A stretch of DNA of 64,000 bases. Source: Rubinisphaera italica (GTDB taxonomy: Bacteria; Planctomycetota; Planctomycetia; Planctomycetales; Planctomycetaceae). The DNA lies in assembly GCF_007859715.1 (NCBI RefSeq), contig NZ_SJPG01000001.1, positions 3,374,728-3,438,727 of the forward strand, given 5' to 3'. The position numbers and the translations under genes are program-made. Below, piece by piece: positions 9,085 to 19,078 of this stretch. How positions within the stretch are numbered: position 1 is the first letter of the stretch; the number at the start of each line of letters is the position of its first letter. The notes beneath the pieces are model-generated. The model worked only from the letters and a program-made list of their open reading frames with translations. It did no database searches and was not told the origin of the DNA.

Positions 9085-11487
9085 ATGAAAATATTTTCAT
9101 CAAACAAGCGATCTCGAGTCGCACGGAAATCCCATCATCGATCCGGTACGCAGTCGTTATCGCAATTTTTCTCACTGCGATATCAACGAGGTCGTCTGGT
9201 TCAACAGTTGATTGGGTTTCTCGGTGTCATCGCAATCGTGGTTGCTATTCAGGGTTGGATTTACCCTTTCACATACCGGGTGGGCGATCGATTTCCTGAT
9301 GGCTTAGCCGCCCGCATGACGTTTAAAGTCGTGAACAATTTTGAAACGTCTCGCGTTGCTAAGGAACGGGAACGGCTCGTTCCCTTAATTTTCCGCAACG
9401 ATTCCAGCCCACTCAAACTTGCTCCCGATCAATTAAAAGCGGCCTTAGGGGCAATTGCGGAAGCGGAGACGTTAGCCGACTTGAACCTGGATGTTCGTCA
9501 GGCATTCGGACTGATCGAAGGCCCCTCAGTTCCAAAAATCGACCTCACAAATCCGACACAGGGAGGTGCCGTCGATGTCAGTGCCGATGTTCGTTTTCGT
9601 TTCGAGCAATTAAAACAAGCCATCACGCCACTCGATGCCCGACAATCCGACACACACATTTCCAGTATTATCGATGAGTTCACTCGTCTTATTCAACCCC
9701 TCTATAAGACAGGGATTATCGATGCCAAAGATCTCACTCGCAGAGATCTCGGCCTCGATTCACCTTTGGCCATTGTCGATGAGAACGTTGAATTGCCCCG
9801 TCCAAATCCACTGGAAGATACCGAACTCTGGATCGCAGTCAGCATTACCGATGTCGCGATGAGTGATCTTTTGAACGATGCTGGTTTCCTCGGTCATCGC
9901 TGGTCCGATTTTCCACGGCTGGAAACAATCCGGCAACCACTCGAACAGTGGATGCGAAATCAGGTTCGACATACACTCGAATACGACCAGGCCAGCACGC
10001 AGCTGGCTCGTCGCTGGGCCGGGAAGCAGGTGGAACCGGTTTACGATTTGATCAACGAAGGAGACGAATTCCTGCCTCCCGATGGGATCGTCGATACAAA
10101 CCTGCTAAACATTCTTATCGCTGAGTACGATGCATCCCTCGAACTTTTCACATTTGAGACCCGGATGGCTCGTGCGGCCATTGTGTTTCTCATGGTGTCG
10201 ATTCTGTTGGTGATTGCCTCATGGTATTTATTTCGATTCGAAACCGGATTAGTCACCAGTTGGGCGCGACTTTCTGTATTCCTTGCTGTCATCACACTGG
10301 CTGTATTTTTTGGACGATTGACTTCCTTCGATCCGGTACGTGGTGAAGTGGCGATTGTTGTTGCAACATCAATGATTATTACGGTGGCCTATAATCAGCG
10401 ACTCGCTGTCGCGACAGCTTTTCTTTTGAGCCTGCTCATTGCGATGGCCACTCGAATTAATTTCGCTCAATTCACAGTCATGCTTACCGCGGCAACAATC
10501 GCTGTAACATGCCTGCAACGTGTCCAATCCCGATCCACAATCATCAAAGCAGGATTTCTCTCAGGTCTTCTCACTTTTGTTGTCGCCTGGGGAATGGAGA
10601 TTTTGCTGTATCCATCCGACTCACTTTATTACTGGTTTGATCCCTTACTGCTGCAGCTTTGTCTCAAATACGCTGGCTGGTGTGTACTAGCGGGGTTCAT
10701 TCTGGCGGGAAGTTTACCCTTTATCGAGTCGACATTTGGCGTCGTCACTGGAATTAGCCTACTCGAGATGAGTGACCCGTCTCATCCACTCTTACAAGAA
10801 CTTGTCCGCCGTGCTCCTGGTACATATAACCACTCCATTGCACTTGGCATCATAGGCGAAGCAGCAGCGAAGGAAATTGGAGCCGATGGTCTTCTCGTTC
10901 GTGTTGGAGCTTATTTCCACGACATTGGAAAAATTCCCAAAGCCGAATACTTCATTGAGAACCGCCCCTCCGGAGCCACCAATCGACACGATACGCTTGC
11001 ACCGGCAATGAGTACTCTCATCATTATCGGCCACGTCAAAGATGGGGTCGAGTTGGCCGAAGAGTATCACCTGCCGCAGGTTCTCATTGACTTCATCGAA
11101 CAACATCACGGCACAACGCTGGTTGAGTATTTCTTCCATGCGGCTAATAAGAAGGCTGATGAAGAACCTGATCGCAAACAGGATGTCGAGGAATCAGCAT
11201 TTCGATATCCTGGCCCCAAACCACAGACACGAGAAGCAGGTATTTTGATGCTGGCCGACTGTGTCGAATCAGCTAGCCGAACTCTCAGCGAGCCTACGCC
11301 GGCGCGCATAAGAACTCTCGTCCATCAATTGACGATGAAGCGATTGCTCGATGGTCAGTTCGATGAATGTTCTCTCAAACTGAGCGAGATTCATCAAATC
11401 GAAGAATCACTCATCAAGTCGCTCATCAGCATGCACCATGGCCGCATTGTTTACCCGGAATCTACCAAAGTCCAGAAAACCGCTTAA
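9085..11487 (+). CDS. 7TM-HD family phosphohydrolase (YqfF/PgpH-like)
   Basis: This 800-residue protein has the 7TMR-HDED architecture. One membrane helix lies at about 41-58, a roughly 300-residue extracytoplasmic domain follows, then a cluster of about seven helices (359-555) and a cytosolic HD domain. The HD core shows GTYNHSIALG, YFHDIGKIPKAEYF (H611, D612), NRHDTLAPAMS and FIEQHHGT, so the metal ligands are intact. Relatives such as Listeria PgpH hydrolyse cyclic di-AMP; whether this one does is inference. It starts 235 nt after phoH on the same strand, the arrangement usual for this pair, although the gap is wide enough for its own promoter. Confidence 0.9.
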   Translation: MKIFSSNKRSRVARKSHHRSGTQSLSQFFSLRYQRGRLVQQLIGFLGVIAIVVAIQGWIYPFTYRVGDRFPDGLAARMTFKVVNNFETSRVAKERERLVPLIFRNDSSPLKLAPDQLKAALGAIAEAETLADLNLDVRQAFGLIEGPSVPKIDLTNPTQGGAVDVSADVRFRFEQLKQAITPLDARQSDTHISSIIDEFTRLIQPLYKTGIIDAKDLTRRDLGLDSPLAIVDENVELPRPNPLEDTELWIAVSITDVAMSDLLNDAGFLGHRWSDFPRLETIRQPLEQWMRNQVRHTLEYDQASTQLARRWAGKQVEPVYDLINEGDEFLPPDGIVDTNLLNILIAEYDASLELFTFETRMARAAIVFLMVSILLVIASWYLFRFETGLVTSWARLSVFLAVITLAVFFGRLTSFDPVRGEVAIVVATSMIITVAYNQRLAVATAFLLSLLIAMATRINFAQFTVMLTAATIAVTCLQRVQSRSTIIKAGFLSGLLTFVVAWGMEILLYPSDSLYYWFDPLLLQLCLKYAGWCVLAGFILAGSLPFIESTFGVVTGISLLEMSDPSHPLLQELVRRAPGTYNHSIALGIIGEAAAKEIGADGLLVRVGAYFHDIGKIPKAEYFIENRPSGATNRHDTLAPAMSTLIIIGHVKDGVELAEEYHLPQVLIDFIEQHHGTTLVEYFFHAANKKADEEPDRKQDVEESAFRYPGPKPQTREAGILMLADCVESASRTLSEPTPARIRTLVHQLTMKRLLDGQFDECSLKLSEIHQIEESLIKSLISMHHGRIVYPESTKVQKTA

Positions 11488-11643
11488 GTCAATCAGCTTT
11501 CTGCATTCGTAATCTGATCACAAAGCGTCAGCGAGGGGACGGCTTCATGCAATCATTCGGTTAAACCCAAATCTTTACAGGCCAGTATTTTCTAATGCAA
11601 TAGCTGCATTGCATAAGGTCTGTTTTAAAACCGAATACTCGGA

Positions 11644-14600
11644 TTAATTACTGGTTTGCTCTTCCGGAGCAAAGCCTCTGCGAAGTGTGTTTTCGGTGAT
11701 GTTGATCGGGATCAGGAATTCGTGCAGATAATCGGGGCCACCGGCTTTCGTGCCGATACCCGACATGCGATAGCCACCAAACGGCTGTCGAAAGACCAAT
11801 GCACCTGTGCAGGGTCGGTTCAAATAGAGATTGCCAACCCTAAATTCGGTACGTGCCCGTTTCAAATTGACAGGGCTGCGACTGTAAACACCACCTGTCA
11901 GAGCAAAGTCTGTGTCGTTTGCGAACCTAATCGCTTCGCTGAAATCTCTCGCCTGAATGACAGCCAGAACAGGCCCAAAGATTTCTTCACGGGCAATTCG
12001 GTCAGACGTTGAAACATTACAGAAAACATGCGGGCCGACATAACAGCCCATTTTTTTCAACTTATTGGGAACTTCAATTCCGACGAGCAACTCGGACTCT
12101 TCCTGTCCAATTTCCAGATAATGCTCGATTTTTTCCTGTGCATCCTGGTCAATAACAGGACCGATTTTTGTGCCGGGATTGTCACAAGGTCCAAGCTGCA
12201 ATGTCTCGACTGCGGCTTTGAGACGACTACAGAATTCTTCATAAATCGGCTGCAGGACAATCACCCGGGAACAGGCCGAACATTTTTGCCCGGAGTAACC
12301 GAAGGCACTTTCGACCACACCGTGAACCGCCTCATCAAGATCGGCATCATCATCGATGATGATGGCATTCTTCCCTCCCATTTCAGCAACCACACGTTTC
12401 ACACTGTTGTGAGCTGGAGTCGACTCGGCTGCTTTCTGATTGATTTCCAACCCAACTTCACGTGAACCAGTAAAAGCCACAATGTCGACATCGGGACTAC
12501 TGACAAGATCCGGCCCGATCTCTTCCCCAATGCCTGGCACATAATTGACGACACCATCAGGAATTCCTGTCGCCCGAATGATTTCCATCAACTTGGCAGC
12601 AATGACTGGGGACTGCTCTGCTGGTTTCATCACAACGGTATTCCCTGTCACGATGGCCGCAACAGTCATGCCTGTCAGAATTGCCAGTGGAAAATTCCAG
12701 GGAGAAATGATGACGGCTACACCTCGTGGACGATAAAAATACTCGTTCTCTTCACCGGGCAAATCCGCTTCAAGAGAATGATCCATCTGCCGCATGCTTT
12801 CCGCATAATAGTGACAGAAATCAATCGCCTCTGCGACATCGGCGTCGGCATCAATCCAAGGTTTCCCGGATTCATAGATAATCCACGACGCCAGTTCGAG
12901 ACGTCGCTCCTGCAATCCGCGGGCTATCAGTTCGACATACTCTGCTCGATGATCGGCATCAATGGCCGACCAGGTCGAAAAGGTTCGTCGAGCCGCATCG
13001 ATGGCTTCGTTCGCCAAATCTGGAGTCGCGGAAGAAACGCGACCAACAATAATTTCCCGATCAAACGGACACCGCGAATTCAGCATTTGCCGTGTTTCGT
13101 AGGCTTTTCCGCTGATCACAATCGGATATTCCAAGCCGCATTCTTCGCGAACCGACTTCAAAGCCGCCTGCATCGCTTCCTGATTTTCCGTCTGACCAAA
13201 ATCAGTCAACGGCTCATTGATGAACGGCAATACAGGAGCGGGAGTAGATTTTGTTTTATCGATCATTTTCTGGGGGCTCATCATCAATTCCTCAATCGAG
13301 CGTTCTTCCTGATAACTTTGACGGAGAAACGAATCGTTCGATGTATTTTCAAGCAGACGGCGGACAAGGTAAGCCATCCCGGGGATCAATTCTCCAAACG
13401 GAGCATATACGCGGACGCGATACCCCATTTCGGAAAATGCCTGAGCTTCTTCCTGGCCCATGCCATACAGCATCTGGATTTCAAAAGCATCCTTGGGCAC
13501 AGACAATTCTTTCGCAACCGCCAACGCATGGGAAACGCTTCGCAGGTTATGGCTGCCAATTGCCGGGGAAAGCCAGTCGTAATTTTCAAAGAGAATCTCG
13601 GTCAGCGATTCAAAATTCGCATCAGTTTCCGCCTTCTGCTCGAAGACCGGAACCGGCCAGTTTCTCAAACCGGCAATCACCGTTTCGTAATCCCAATAGG
13701 CCCCTTTAACGAGCCGAACGGTTATCGGTGTACCACGCTGTTTTGTCCATTCCAGCAGCGACTGCAAATCTTCTTCCGCTTCTTTGAGATACGCCTGACA
13801 GACGATTCCCAGATGCGGATACCCGGCGAATTCCGGTTCCATGAGAGCCGTTTTGAAGATCTGATAGGTCAAATCTTTGTAGTCGTATTGTTCCATGTCC
13901 ACATTAACGAACACATCATGCTCAATCGCTGCCTGCAGAATTGGTCGCAGTCGTTTGAGCACTCGCTTTGTCGTACCAGCCGGATCAATCGGATTGAAAT
14001 CACCATCCAGTGCTGACAGTTTGAGGGAGACATTGGCACGCGGAATTGGTCCGAGATGATTCGAATCAATCTGCGAGGCTTCCCGCAATGTTTCCAGCCG
14101 CGGGGCGAGTTTCTCGATCAAATCCAGATACGATTGCTGATACGCCTCAGCTTCCTGATGACTCAATACTGCTTCGCCGAGCCGATCGAGAGTCGTCGCA
14201 AAACCGGCATCTCGAATTTTCATCACCGATTGAATAATCTCATCGGCATTGCAGCCCGCGATGAAACGCTCCGCCATCCGACGGGCATTGCTGCGGGCGT
14301 TGATCGCCAGAGCTCGCCCCAGAATCCGATTCCCATCGGTCACGTGCAGTGCCATCCGAGCCGCCCAGGGGAGATACTGCTTCACATCCTGAAAATATTC
14401 GTGCAGATGCCGGTTGAGCGTTTCATGATCCCGCAGCATCGGTAAAACATCGACAAAACGGAACAATTGAACTTTGACCGATTCATCAGCCATCGCCCAG
14501 TTCATGATCCGATCATCGAGCCAGCGACGATCAAACATCGAGGGCTGCTGCCGTTGCAGACGCCCCCAAACCCGCTTTCCGGTTTGAAGCGTCTGATCTT

Positions 14601-14655
14601 CGATCGCTTCGGTCGATTGAGTTGCCTTCCGTTTTCCCACACCATCACCAGTCAC
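11644..14655 (-). CDS. putA: Bifunctional proline dehydrogenase / P5C dehydrogenase (PutA)
   Basis: The 1003-residue protein carries both enzymes of proline catabolism to glutamate. The N-terminal FAD-dependent proline dehydrogenase barrel (about 60-480) shows NVSLKLSALDGDF, RLVKGAYWDYE and the late block YGMGQEEAQAFSEMGYRVRVY. The aldehyde dehydrogenase domain (about 520-985) shows VIISPWNFPLAI, FTGSREVG, VAEMGGKNAIII and the catalytic cysteine in FGYSGQKCSACSR near residue 790, then EEIFGPVLAV. There is no N-terminal ribbon-helix-helix, so this is the compact, non-DNA-binding form that channels pyrroline-5-carboxylate. It is monocistronic and divergent from the PQQ-propeller gene. Confidence 0.96.
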   Translation of the reverse strand: MTGDGVGKRKATQSTEAIEDQTLQTGKRVWGRLQRQQPSMFDRRWLDDRIMNWAMADESVKVQLFRFVDVLPMLRDHETLNRHLHEYFQDVKQYLPWAARMALHVTDGNRILGRALAINARSNARRMAERFIAGCNADEIIQSVMKIRDAGFATTLDRLGEAVLSHQEAEAYQQSYLDLIEKLAPRLETLREASQIDSNHLGPIPRANVSLKLSALDGDFNPIDPAGTTKRVLKRLRPILQAAIEHDVFVNVDMEQYDYKDLTYQIFKTALMEPEFAGYPHLGIVCQAYLKEAEEDLQSLLEWTKQRGTPITVRLVKGAYWDYETVIAGLRNWPVPVFEQKAETDANFESLTEILFENYDWLSPAIGSHNLRSVSHALAVAKELSVPKDAFEIQMLYGMGQEEAQAFSEMGYRVRVYAPFGELIPGMAYLVRRLLENTSNDSFLRQSYQEERSIEELMMSPQKMIDKTKSTPAPVLPFINEPLTDFGQTENQEAMQAALKSVREECGLEYPIVISGKAYETRQMLNSRCPFDREIIVGRVSSATPDLANEAIDAARRTFSTWSAIDADHRAEYVELIARGLQERRLELASWIIYESGKPWIDADADVAEAIDFCHYYAESMRQMDHSLEADLPGEENEYFYRPRGVAVIISPWNFPLAILTGMTVAAIVTGNTVVMKPAEQSPVIAAKLMEIIRATGIPDGVVNYVPGIGEEIGPDLVSSPDVDIVAFTGSREVGLEINQKAAESTPAHNSVKRVVAEMGGKNAIIIDDDADLDEAVHGVVESAFGYSGQKCSACSRVIVLQPIYEEFCSRLKAAVETLQLGPCDNPGTKIGPVIDQDAQEKIEHYLEIGQEESELLVGIEVPNKLKKMGCYVGPHVFCNVSTSDRIAREEIFGPVLAVIQARDFSEAIRFANDTDFALTGGVYSRSPVNLKRARTEFRVGNLYLNRPCTGALVFRQPFGGYRMSGIGTKAGGPDYLHEFLIPINITENTLRRGFAPEEQTSN

Positions 14656-14920
14656 GTCGGTTCCACCGACTTCATGTCTCTATGAGTACGACAGGAGCTA
14701 CATTCACAAATCTGAAATCAGAGGCAGCGTATGTCCAGTCGAAATTTACCAAACAAGCATTGTAGATCGTTCCCTTCATTTCTGAAAGCTAGCAGAGTCG
14801 CATTTTAAAACCTTTTCGTTTGCGAAAACGGTATCAGAGGACAATCATATATGGATGGTAGCTCATTATCCATCAGGATCCTCTCCAATAAAATTCACCG
14901 AACACGAAAGAGCAAAGCAG

Positions 14921-16162
14921 ATGGCACGACTACTTAACATTATTCCGATTGTCTTCATGAGCCTTATTTTTTCCATAGAATCGACTCACGCAGACCCTTC
15001 CTGGCCTCAATGGCGGGGACCGGAACGGGATGGCATAGTCGACTCAGTTCCCTTACCGGAAACGCTCACTGAGACTGAAAATAAAGTCGTGTGGTCGACT
15101 CCCCTTGCGCCCAGTTATTCCGGCCCGGTTATTGCAGAGGGGAAAGTTTTTACCACTGAAACAGTTGATCAAAAAGAGGAGGTCGTTCGAGCTTTCGACA
15201 AAAAAACAGGAAAAGAACTCTGGAAAACCAGTTGGCCTGGCGCAATGAGCGTGTTTTTTATTGCCAGGGCCAATGGAGACTGGATCCGAGCCACACCAGC
15301 TTACGCCGATGGAAAACTGTATGTCGCAGGCATGCAGGATCTGGTGGTTTGCCTGGATACCAAAGATGGATCGATCCTCTGGAAAGCCGATCTGGCGAAC
15401 GAATTCAAGACTGGCAATCCCCCTTTCGGATTCGTTTCTTCACCGCTAGTCGATGGCGATGCTCTTTACATTCAGGCTGCCAATAGTGTCTGCCGCTTAA
15501 ATGCACAAACTGGTCAAGTGGAATGGCGAGTACTCAAGTCAAGCGAGGCATTTGGTTCTGCGTTCAGTTCACCAATCATTGCGACCATTCATGGCCAGAG
15601 GCAACTGGTCGTTCAAACCCGCAAGGAACTGGCAGGTTTGAATCTGGCAGATGGCTCGCCCTATTGGCAGACAGAAGTACCAGCCTTTCGAGATATGAAT
15701 ATCCTTACCCCGACAATTCTGGGAAACAAAATTTTCACCAGCACGTATGGTGGTTCGTCCCTGATGTACGAAATCCAGAAACAAGACGATGGAGCTTTTT
15801 CTGTCGCAGAACTTTGGACCAACAAAGCTCAGGGGTATATGTCATCCCCCGTTGTTATCAATGGAGACATCTACCTGCATCTCAGAAACCAGCGTTTCAC
15901 CTGTATCAATTCCGAAACGGGCGAAACAAAATGGACAACCACCCCGTTTGGTAAGTACTGGAGCCTGCTGACTGATGGCAAACGCATTCTCGCTCTTGAT
16001 GAACGAGGAGATTTATTATTGATTAATGTCAATCCGAACGAATTTGAATTGATTAGTCAGCTTCATATTTCAGACTCCCCCAGTTGGGCTCATCTGGCTA
16101 TCGATAATCATCAAATCTATGTGCGAACCCTGGATAAACTGATAGTTTATGCCATCAAATAA
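14921..16162 (+). CDS. Secreted PQQ-type beta-propeller protein
   Basis: From ATG 14921 the product is 413 residues and starts with a clean signal peptide (MARLLNIIPIVFMSLIFSI, cleavage after THA). ATG 14855 would put 22 extra polar residues before the hydrophobic core and is less likely. The mature part opens with SWPQWRGPERDG, the typical start of planctomycete PQQ-like propellers. It contains repeated Trp-containing blades (GKELWKTSWPG, DGSILWKADL, NSETGETKWTT). No catalytic residues of quinoprotein dehydrogenases are evident, so it may be a binding or scaffold protein in the periplasm. A CAP-domain secreted protein follows 58 nt downstream on the same strand. Confidence 0.85.
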   Translation: MARLLNIIPIVFMSLIFSIESTHADPSWPQWRGPERDGIVDSVPLPETLTETENKVVWSTPLAPSYSGPVIAEGKVFTTETVDQKEEVVRAFDKKTGKELWKTSWPGAMSVFFIARANGDWIRATPAYADGKLYVAGMQDLVVCLDTKDGSILWKADLANEFKTGNPPFGFVSSPLVDGDALYIQAANSVCRLNAQTGQVEWRVLKSSEAFGSAFSSPIIATIHGQRQLVVQTRKELAGLNLADGSPYWQTEVPAFRDMNILTPTILGNKIFTSTYGGSSLMYEIQKQDDGAFSVAELWTNKAQGYMSSPVVINGDIYLHLRNQRFTCINSETGETKWTTTPFGKYWSLLTDGKRILALDERGDLLLINVNPNEFELISQLHISDSPSWAHLAIDNHQIYVRTLDKLIVYAIK

Positions 16163-16220
16163 CATACGCACCGCAGTCAATTCCTATTGATTCCCCCACT
16201 GTCTCGCTCGCAGGTGGACC

Positions 16221-16736
16221 ATGAACAGCCCTCGAACTTCGTTTGCGATAATCCTCGCCTGTCTAATCTTCAGCCCGAACATAGCCAGCCCCAGGGAAGT
16301 TCCTGAGAAACCTGCCAAGATGCATGACGTGGAAATGTTGCTTATCGATAAAACTAATGAGTATCGAAAATCGAATCAATTAAAATTGCTCTCCTCAAAT
16401 AACAAGTTGAACCAGGCTGCAAGGAACCATGCGAATGTCATGATCGAAACGAACAATTTCAGCCATCAGGCAGGCGATACACAACCTTCCGACCGGGCTG
16501 AACAGGCAGGATATCGTTGGTATTTCATAGCGGAGAACATCGCATGGCGTTCTGGCGACAACTTGATGTCCAACGAACAACTGGCAGATGCAATCCTGCA
16601 ACAGTGGATCAATTCGCCCGGCCACAATCAAAACCTATTGGCAAAACTGGCTCTCGAATGCGGCGTTTCCATCACATACGATGCGAATTCTGGACGAACT
16701 TACATCGTGATGCTTTACGCAAGACCCCGAAATTAA
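16221..16736 (+). CDS. Secreted CAP (SCP/PR1) domain protein
   Basis: A 171-residue protein with an N-terminal signal sequence (about residues 1-23, hydrophobic IILACLIF) and one CAP domain. The diagnostic blocks are LNQAARNHANVMIETNNFSH, YRWYFIAENIAW and QQWINSPGHNQNLLA, and the C-terminal strand is RTYIVMLYARP. The two His and two Glu of the CAP cavity appear to be present. Bacterial CAP proteins are secreted and of mostly unknown role. AGGTGG lies 5 nt before the ATG. It lies 58 nt after the propeller gene and the two may be cotranscribed. Confidence 0.88.
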   Translation: MNSPRTSFAIILACLIFSPNIASPREVPEKPAKMHDVEMLLIDKTNEYRKSNQLKLLSSNNKLNQAARNHANVMIETNNFSHQAGDTQPSDRAEQAGYRWYFIAENIAWRSGDNLMSNEQLADAILQQWINSPGHNQNLLAKLALECGVSITYDANSGRTYIVMLYARPRN

Positions 16737-16788
16737 GTATGACATCACTCACTTATGTCATTATTTTGCGTAAATAGAGTCACTTTCA

Positions 16789-17943
16789 ATGAAAATCGGC
16801 ATCGCCGGCTGCGGCATCACAGGAACTGCGGTCGCGGCAATGCTCGCCGAGTTCGGTCACGAGATAACGATTTTCGAGCAGGCTCCGGAATGTCATCCAA
16901 TCGGAGCGGGAATCCTGCTGCAGCCGAGCGGACAGCAAATTTTGAAGCGACTTGGTCTCTTCGAGGAAATCGAAGCCCACTCGGCTCGACTCGATGGCTT
17001 GGACGCCCGTCTCAAATCCGGCCGTCAGCTTTTGCGTCTCAAATATGCTCGACTGGATCCGGAGTATTATGGTCTGGGTGTCCATCGTGGATTACTGTTT
17101 GATCGATTACTCACTCTGTGTAAAAATCGAAATGTGACCATACGGACCAATAGTCCAGTCACAGGATTGGAACAAACCGCAGAGGGCGCTCAATTCCAGA
17201 TTCGCGAATCGGAATTGAGCGAACCATTTGATTTTGTGATCGCCGCAGATGGTTCTCGCTCCCGTCTCCGAGATGCCTCCGGTATTCGTTTTCACGGTTA
17301 CGAATATGATTACGCGGCTCTCTGGATGACCGGCCCGCTGGCAGCGATTCAGGATCGTCTTTATCAAATCGTTGATGGCACACAGCGGCTAGTCGGTTTA
17401 CTCCCGATCGGCGAAGGTCAGGCCAGTTTTTTCTGGGGATTGCCTGCGAACCAATATCAGAATTTAATCGCAGGCTCGTTCAATCAATGGAAAGACGAAG
17501 TCATTTCTTTATGCCCGGAGGCTGAGGAAATCCTGCAGAACATTGAATCCTTTGAGTCGCTGATTTTTACGACTTACCGCCACTTCCGTATGGATCGCTG
17601 GCACACTAATCGATGTATATTTCTGGGAGATTCCGCCCATCCTTCAAGTCCGCATCTCGGACAGGGAGTTAATCTCGCACTGGAAGATGCCGCCTGTTTT
17701 ACGGATGCCTTGGAGCAATCAACTGATTTCGAAGCGGCTTGCAAGCTCTATACCTCCCAGAGGAAAACCAAGCTGCGGTACTATCAGAAAGTCACCAGCT
17801 TCCTGGCTCCGTTTTTTCAATCGGGATATTCCTCACTGGCTTTCGGGCGCAATTGTGTATTGCCAATGCTGCCTTCAGTCCCGATCGTCAGCCGGATGAT
17901 GCTGCAAACACTGTGTGGAATCAAACGCAGCTGGTTACGCTAA
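16789..17943 (+). CDS. FAD-dependent aromatic-ring-hydroxylase-type monooxygenase
   Basis: The 384-residue protein fits group A flavin monooxygenases. It has the Rossmann motif GCGITGTAVAAML at residues 7-19, followed by the acidic ribose-binding position in IFEQAP. A middle DG motif sits in FDFVIAADGSRSRLRD, and the late GDSAHPSSPHLGQGVNLALED block near 280-300 binds FAD ribityl and phosphate. The substrate cannot be told; relatives act on salicylate, hydroxybenzoates and similar compounds. The ribosome binding site is weak. A divergent palindromic repeat and ridA follow. Confidence 0.88.
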   Translation: MKIGIAGCGITGTAVAAMLAEFGHEITIFEQAPECHPIGAGILLQPSGQQILKRLGLFEEIEAHSARLDGLDARLKSGRQLLRLKYARLDPEYYGLGVHRGLLFDRLLTLCKNRNVTIRTNSPVTGLEQTAEGAQFQIRESELSEPFDFVIAADGSRSRLRDASGIRFHGYEYDYAALWMTGPLAAIQDRLYQIVDGTQRLVGLLPIGEGQASFFWGLPANQYQNLIAGSFNQWKDEVISLCPEAEEILQNIESFESLIFTTYRHFRMDRWHTNRCIFLGDSAHPSSPHLGQGVNLALEDAACFTDALEQSTDFEAACKLYTSQRKTKLRYYQKVTSFLAPFFQSGYSSLAFGRNCVLPMLPSVPIVSRMMLQTLCGIKRSWLR

Positions 17944-18016
17944 TGATTTGCCCCTTGATTATTCGACAACACCAGTCAAGGCCGATATAAAACGTTTCGA
18001 TGAAAAATATAGACAT

Positions 18017-18100
18017 GGGTGGCTGGGGTCGTAGCGCAGCGAAGCCCCCAGAATTATCGACCATCCAGGGGCTTCACTTCGTTCGCCCACAACCACCCTT
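18017..18100 (+). repeat. Divergent GC-rich cruciform repeat, copy R5
   Basis: GGGTGGCTGGGGTCGTAGCG ... AAGCCCCCAG is answered by CCAGGGGCTTC ... CACAACCACCC. The layout matches the GC-rich cruciform at 2187 (outer stem, two inner small hairpins, A/T-rich centre). The stem sequence differs, so it is either an old copy or a sister family. It lies between the monooxygenase and ridA. Confidence 0.65.
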
Positions 18101-18140
18101 TACTCATTAAATCGTACAACTTTTAGGCAAGAGGTTTCAA

Positions 18141-18527
18141 ATGTCAAAACAACTCATCTCCAGCGGTTCGGCCTGGGAAGGCAAAATTGGCTACTCGCGA
18201 GCGATTCGTATCGGCAAACATGTGCATGTTTCTGGAACGACAGCAACTGACGAAAACGGCAACGTCGTAGGTGTCGGTGAACCAGCACTGCAAGCTGAGT
18301 ATATCCTGAAGAAAATTCAAGGCGCTCTGACCGATGCAGGTGTGACACTGGAAGACGTCATCCGCACTCGCATCTACGTCACCAATATCGACGACTGGGA
18401 AGCGATCGCCCTGGCTCACGGAAAATATTTTGGCGAAATCCGCCCTGCGACTGTTATTGTCGAAGTCAGCCGATTGATCAATAAGGATCATCTGGTTGAA
18501 ATCGAAGCCGAAGCGATTGTTGAATAA
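18141..18527 (+). CDS. ridA: RidA family enamine/imine deaminase
   Basis: A 128-residue protein of the YjgF/YER057c/UK114 family. It has ISSGSAWEGKIGYSRAIRIG at the start, VHVSGTTATDENG, IRTRIYVTNIDDW, and the ARPATV-like segment IRPATVIVEVSRLIN, whose Arg would bind the substrate carboxylate. The final EIEAEAIV block contains the usual conserved glutamate. RidA trimers hydrolyse reactive 2-aminoacrylate-type enamines; this variant resembles the RidA subgroup with GTTATDENGNVVG, whose substrate is less certain. AGAGG lies upstream of the ATG, and a strong terminator follows directly. Confidence 0.92.
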   Translation: MSKQLISSGSAWEGKIGYSRAIRIGKHVHVSGTTATDENGNVVGVGEPALQAEYILKKIQGALTDAGVTLEDVIRTRIYVTNIDDWEAIALAHGKYFGEIRPATVIVEVSRLINKDHLVEIEAEAIVE

Positions 18528-18546
18528 CTGAAAGTCTCCAAAGAAT

Positions 18547-18580
18547 AAAGCAGCGACCCAATAAGAGTCGCTGCTTTTTA
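18547..18580 (+). terminator. Rho-independent terminator after ridA
   Basis: The stem AAAGCAGCGAC pairs with GTCGCTGCTTT around a short loop, followed by a T run. It is 20 nt after the ridA stop codon. Confidence 0.85.
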
Positions 18581-18591
18581 ATATCGACTGA

Positions 18592-19014
18592 TTAGATTTT
18601 TTTCTCATCTATTGAAAGTTCGAAAACTGGAGAATCAGCTCCCCTTTCGACGACATAAGTCAGTTCGCTGCGAGAGTTATACTGTGCAGGAATATACATC
18701 TCCCCAACAGGTTCTGGTGTACCATTACTTTCATCAAACTTGCCGGGAATCAGTCGAGAGGCAATAATTTCCACTTTCATTTTTCCGGGAAGAGACTCAA
18801 TCTTAAAGTAACCCTCCTCAATAGGGGCACTGAAGACATTCCCGCCCGCTTCAAGCATTCGAAATGTAATGCGTCCTTCCTTCAGTGGCTCGTTCTGCCA
18901 TTTCACCTCACCGTCTGTCGAGATCAAATCTGGCCCATCAGACGCACCGCATCCAACCAGAAATGACACAACAAACATAGCAGCAACCGCAAATTGAGAA
19001 CTCGAATTTTTCAT
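18592..19014 (-). CDS. Small planctomycete lipoprotein downstream of DUF1559 gene
   Basis: From ATG 19014 (AGAGGAA directly upstream) this is a 140-residue protein with a lipoprotein signal: a hydrophobic core and a lipobox-like SFLVGC with Cys22. The mature part has the pattern GEVKWQNEPLKEGRITFRM ... APIEEGYFKIESLPGKMKVEI, a beta-sandwich of the transthyretin/carboxypeptidase-regulatory-like type. This pattern is very common just downstream of DUF1559 genes in planctomycetes. It lies 64 nt after the DUF1559 gene and is probably cotranscribed. The open frame to 19104 would run into the end of that gene and spoil the signal peptide. Its function is unknown. Confidence 0.82.
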   Translation of the reverse strand: MKNSSSQFAVAAMFVVSFLVGCGASDGPDLISTDGEVKWQNEPLKEGRITFRMLEAGGNVFSAPIEEGYFKIESLPGKMKVEIIASRLIPGKFDESNGTPEPVGEMYIPAQYNSRSELTYVVERGADSPVFELSIDEKKI

Positions 19015-19078
19015 TTCCTCTATTCCATTTCCATCAAAGAATGCATCTGCAGAAGACAGTGGGAGCCAGGCAAATTCA

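Noticed and set aside
11593..11630. Hairpin AATGCA-ATAGC-TGCATT after the HD gene as a terminator
   Set aside because: The stem is short and A/T-rich, and the T run is weak and distant; not enough to call.
12778..14016. 412-codon plus-strand frame opposite putA
   Set aside because: It is a long shadow of the strongly supported putA gene in the other strand, without its own signals.
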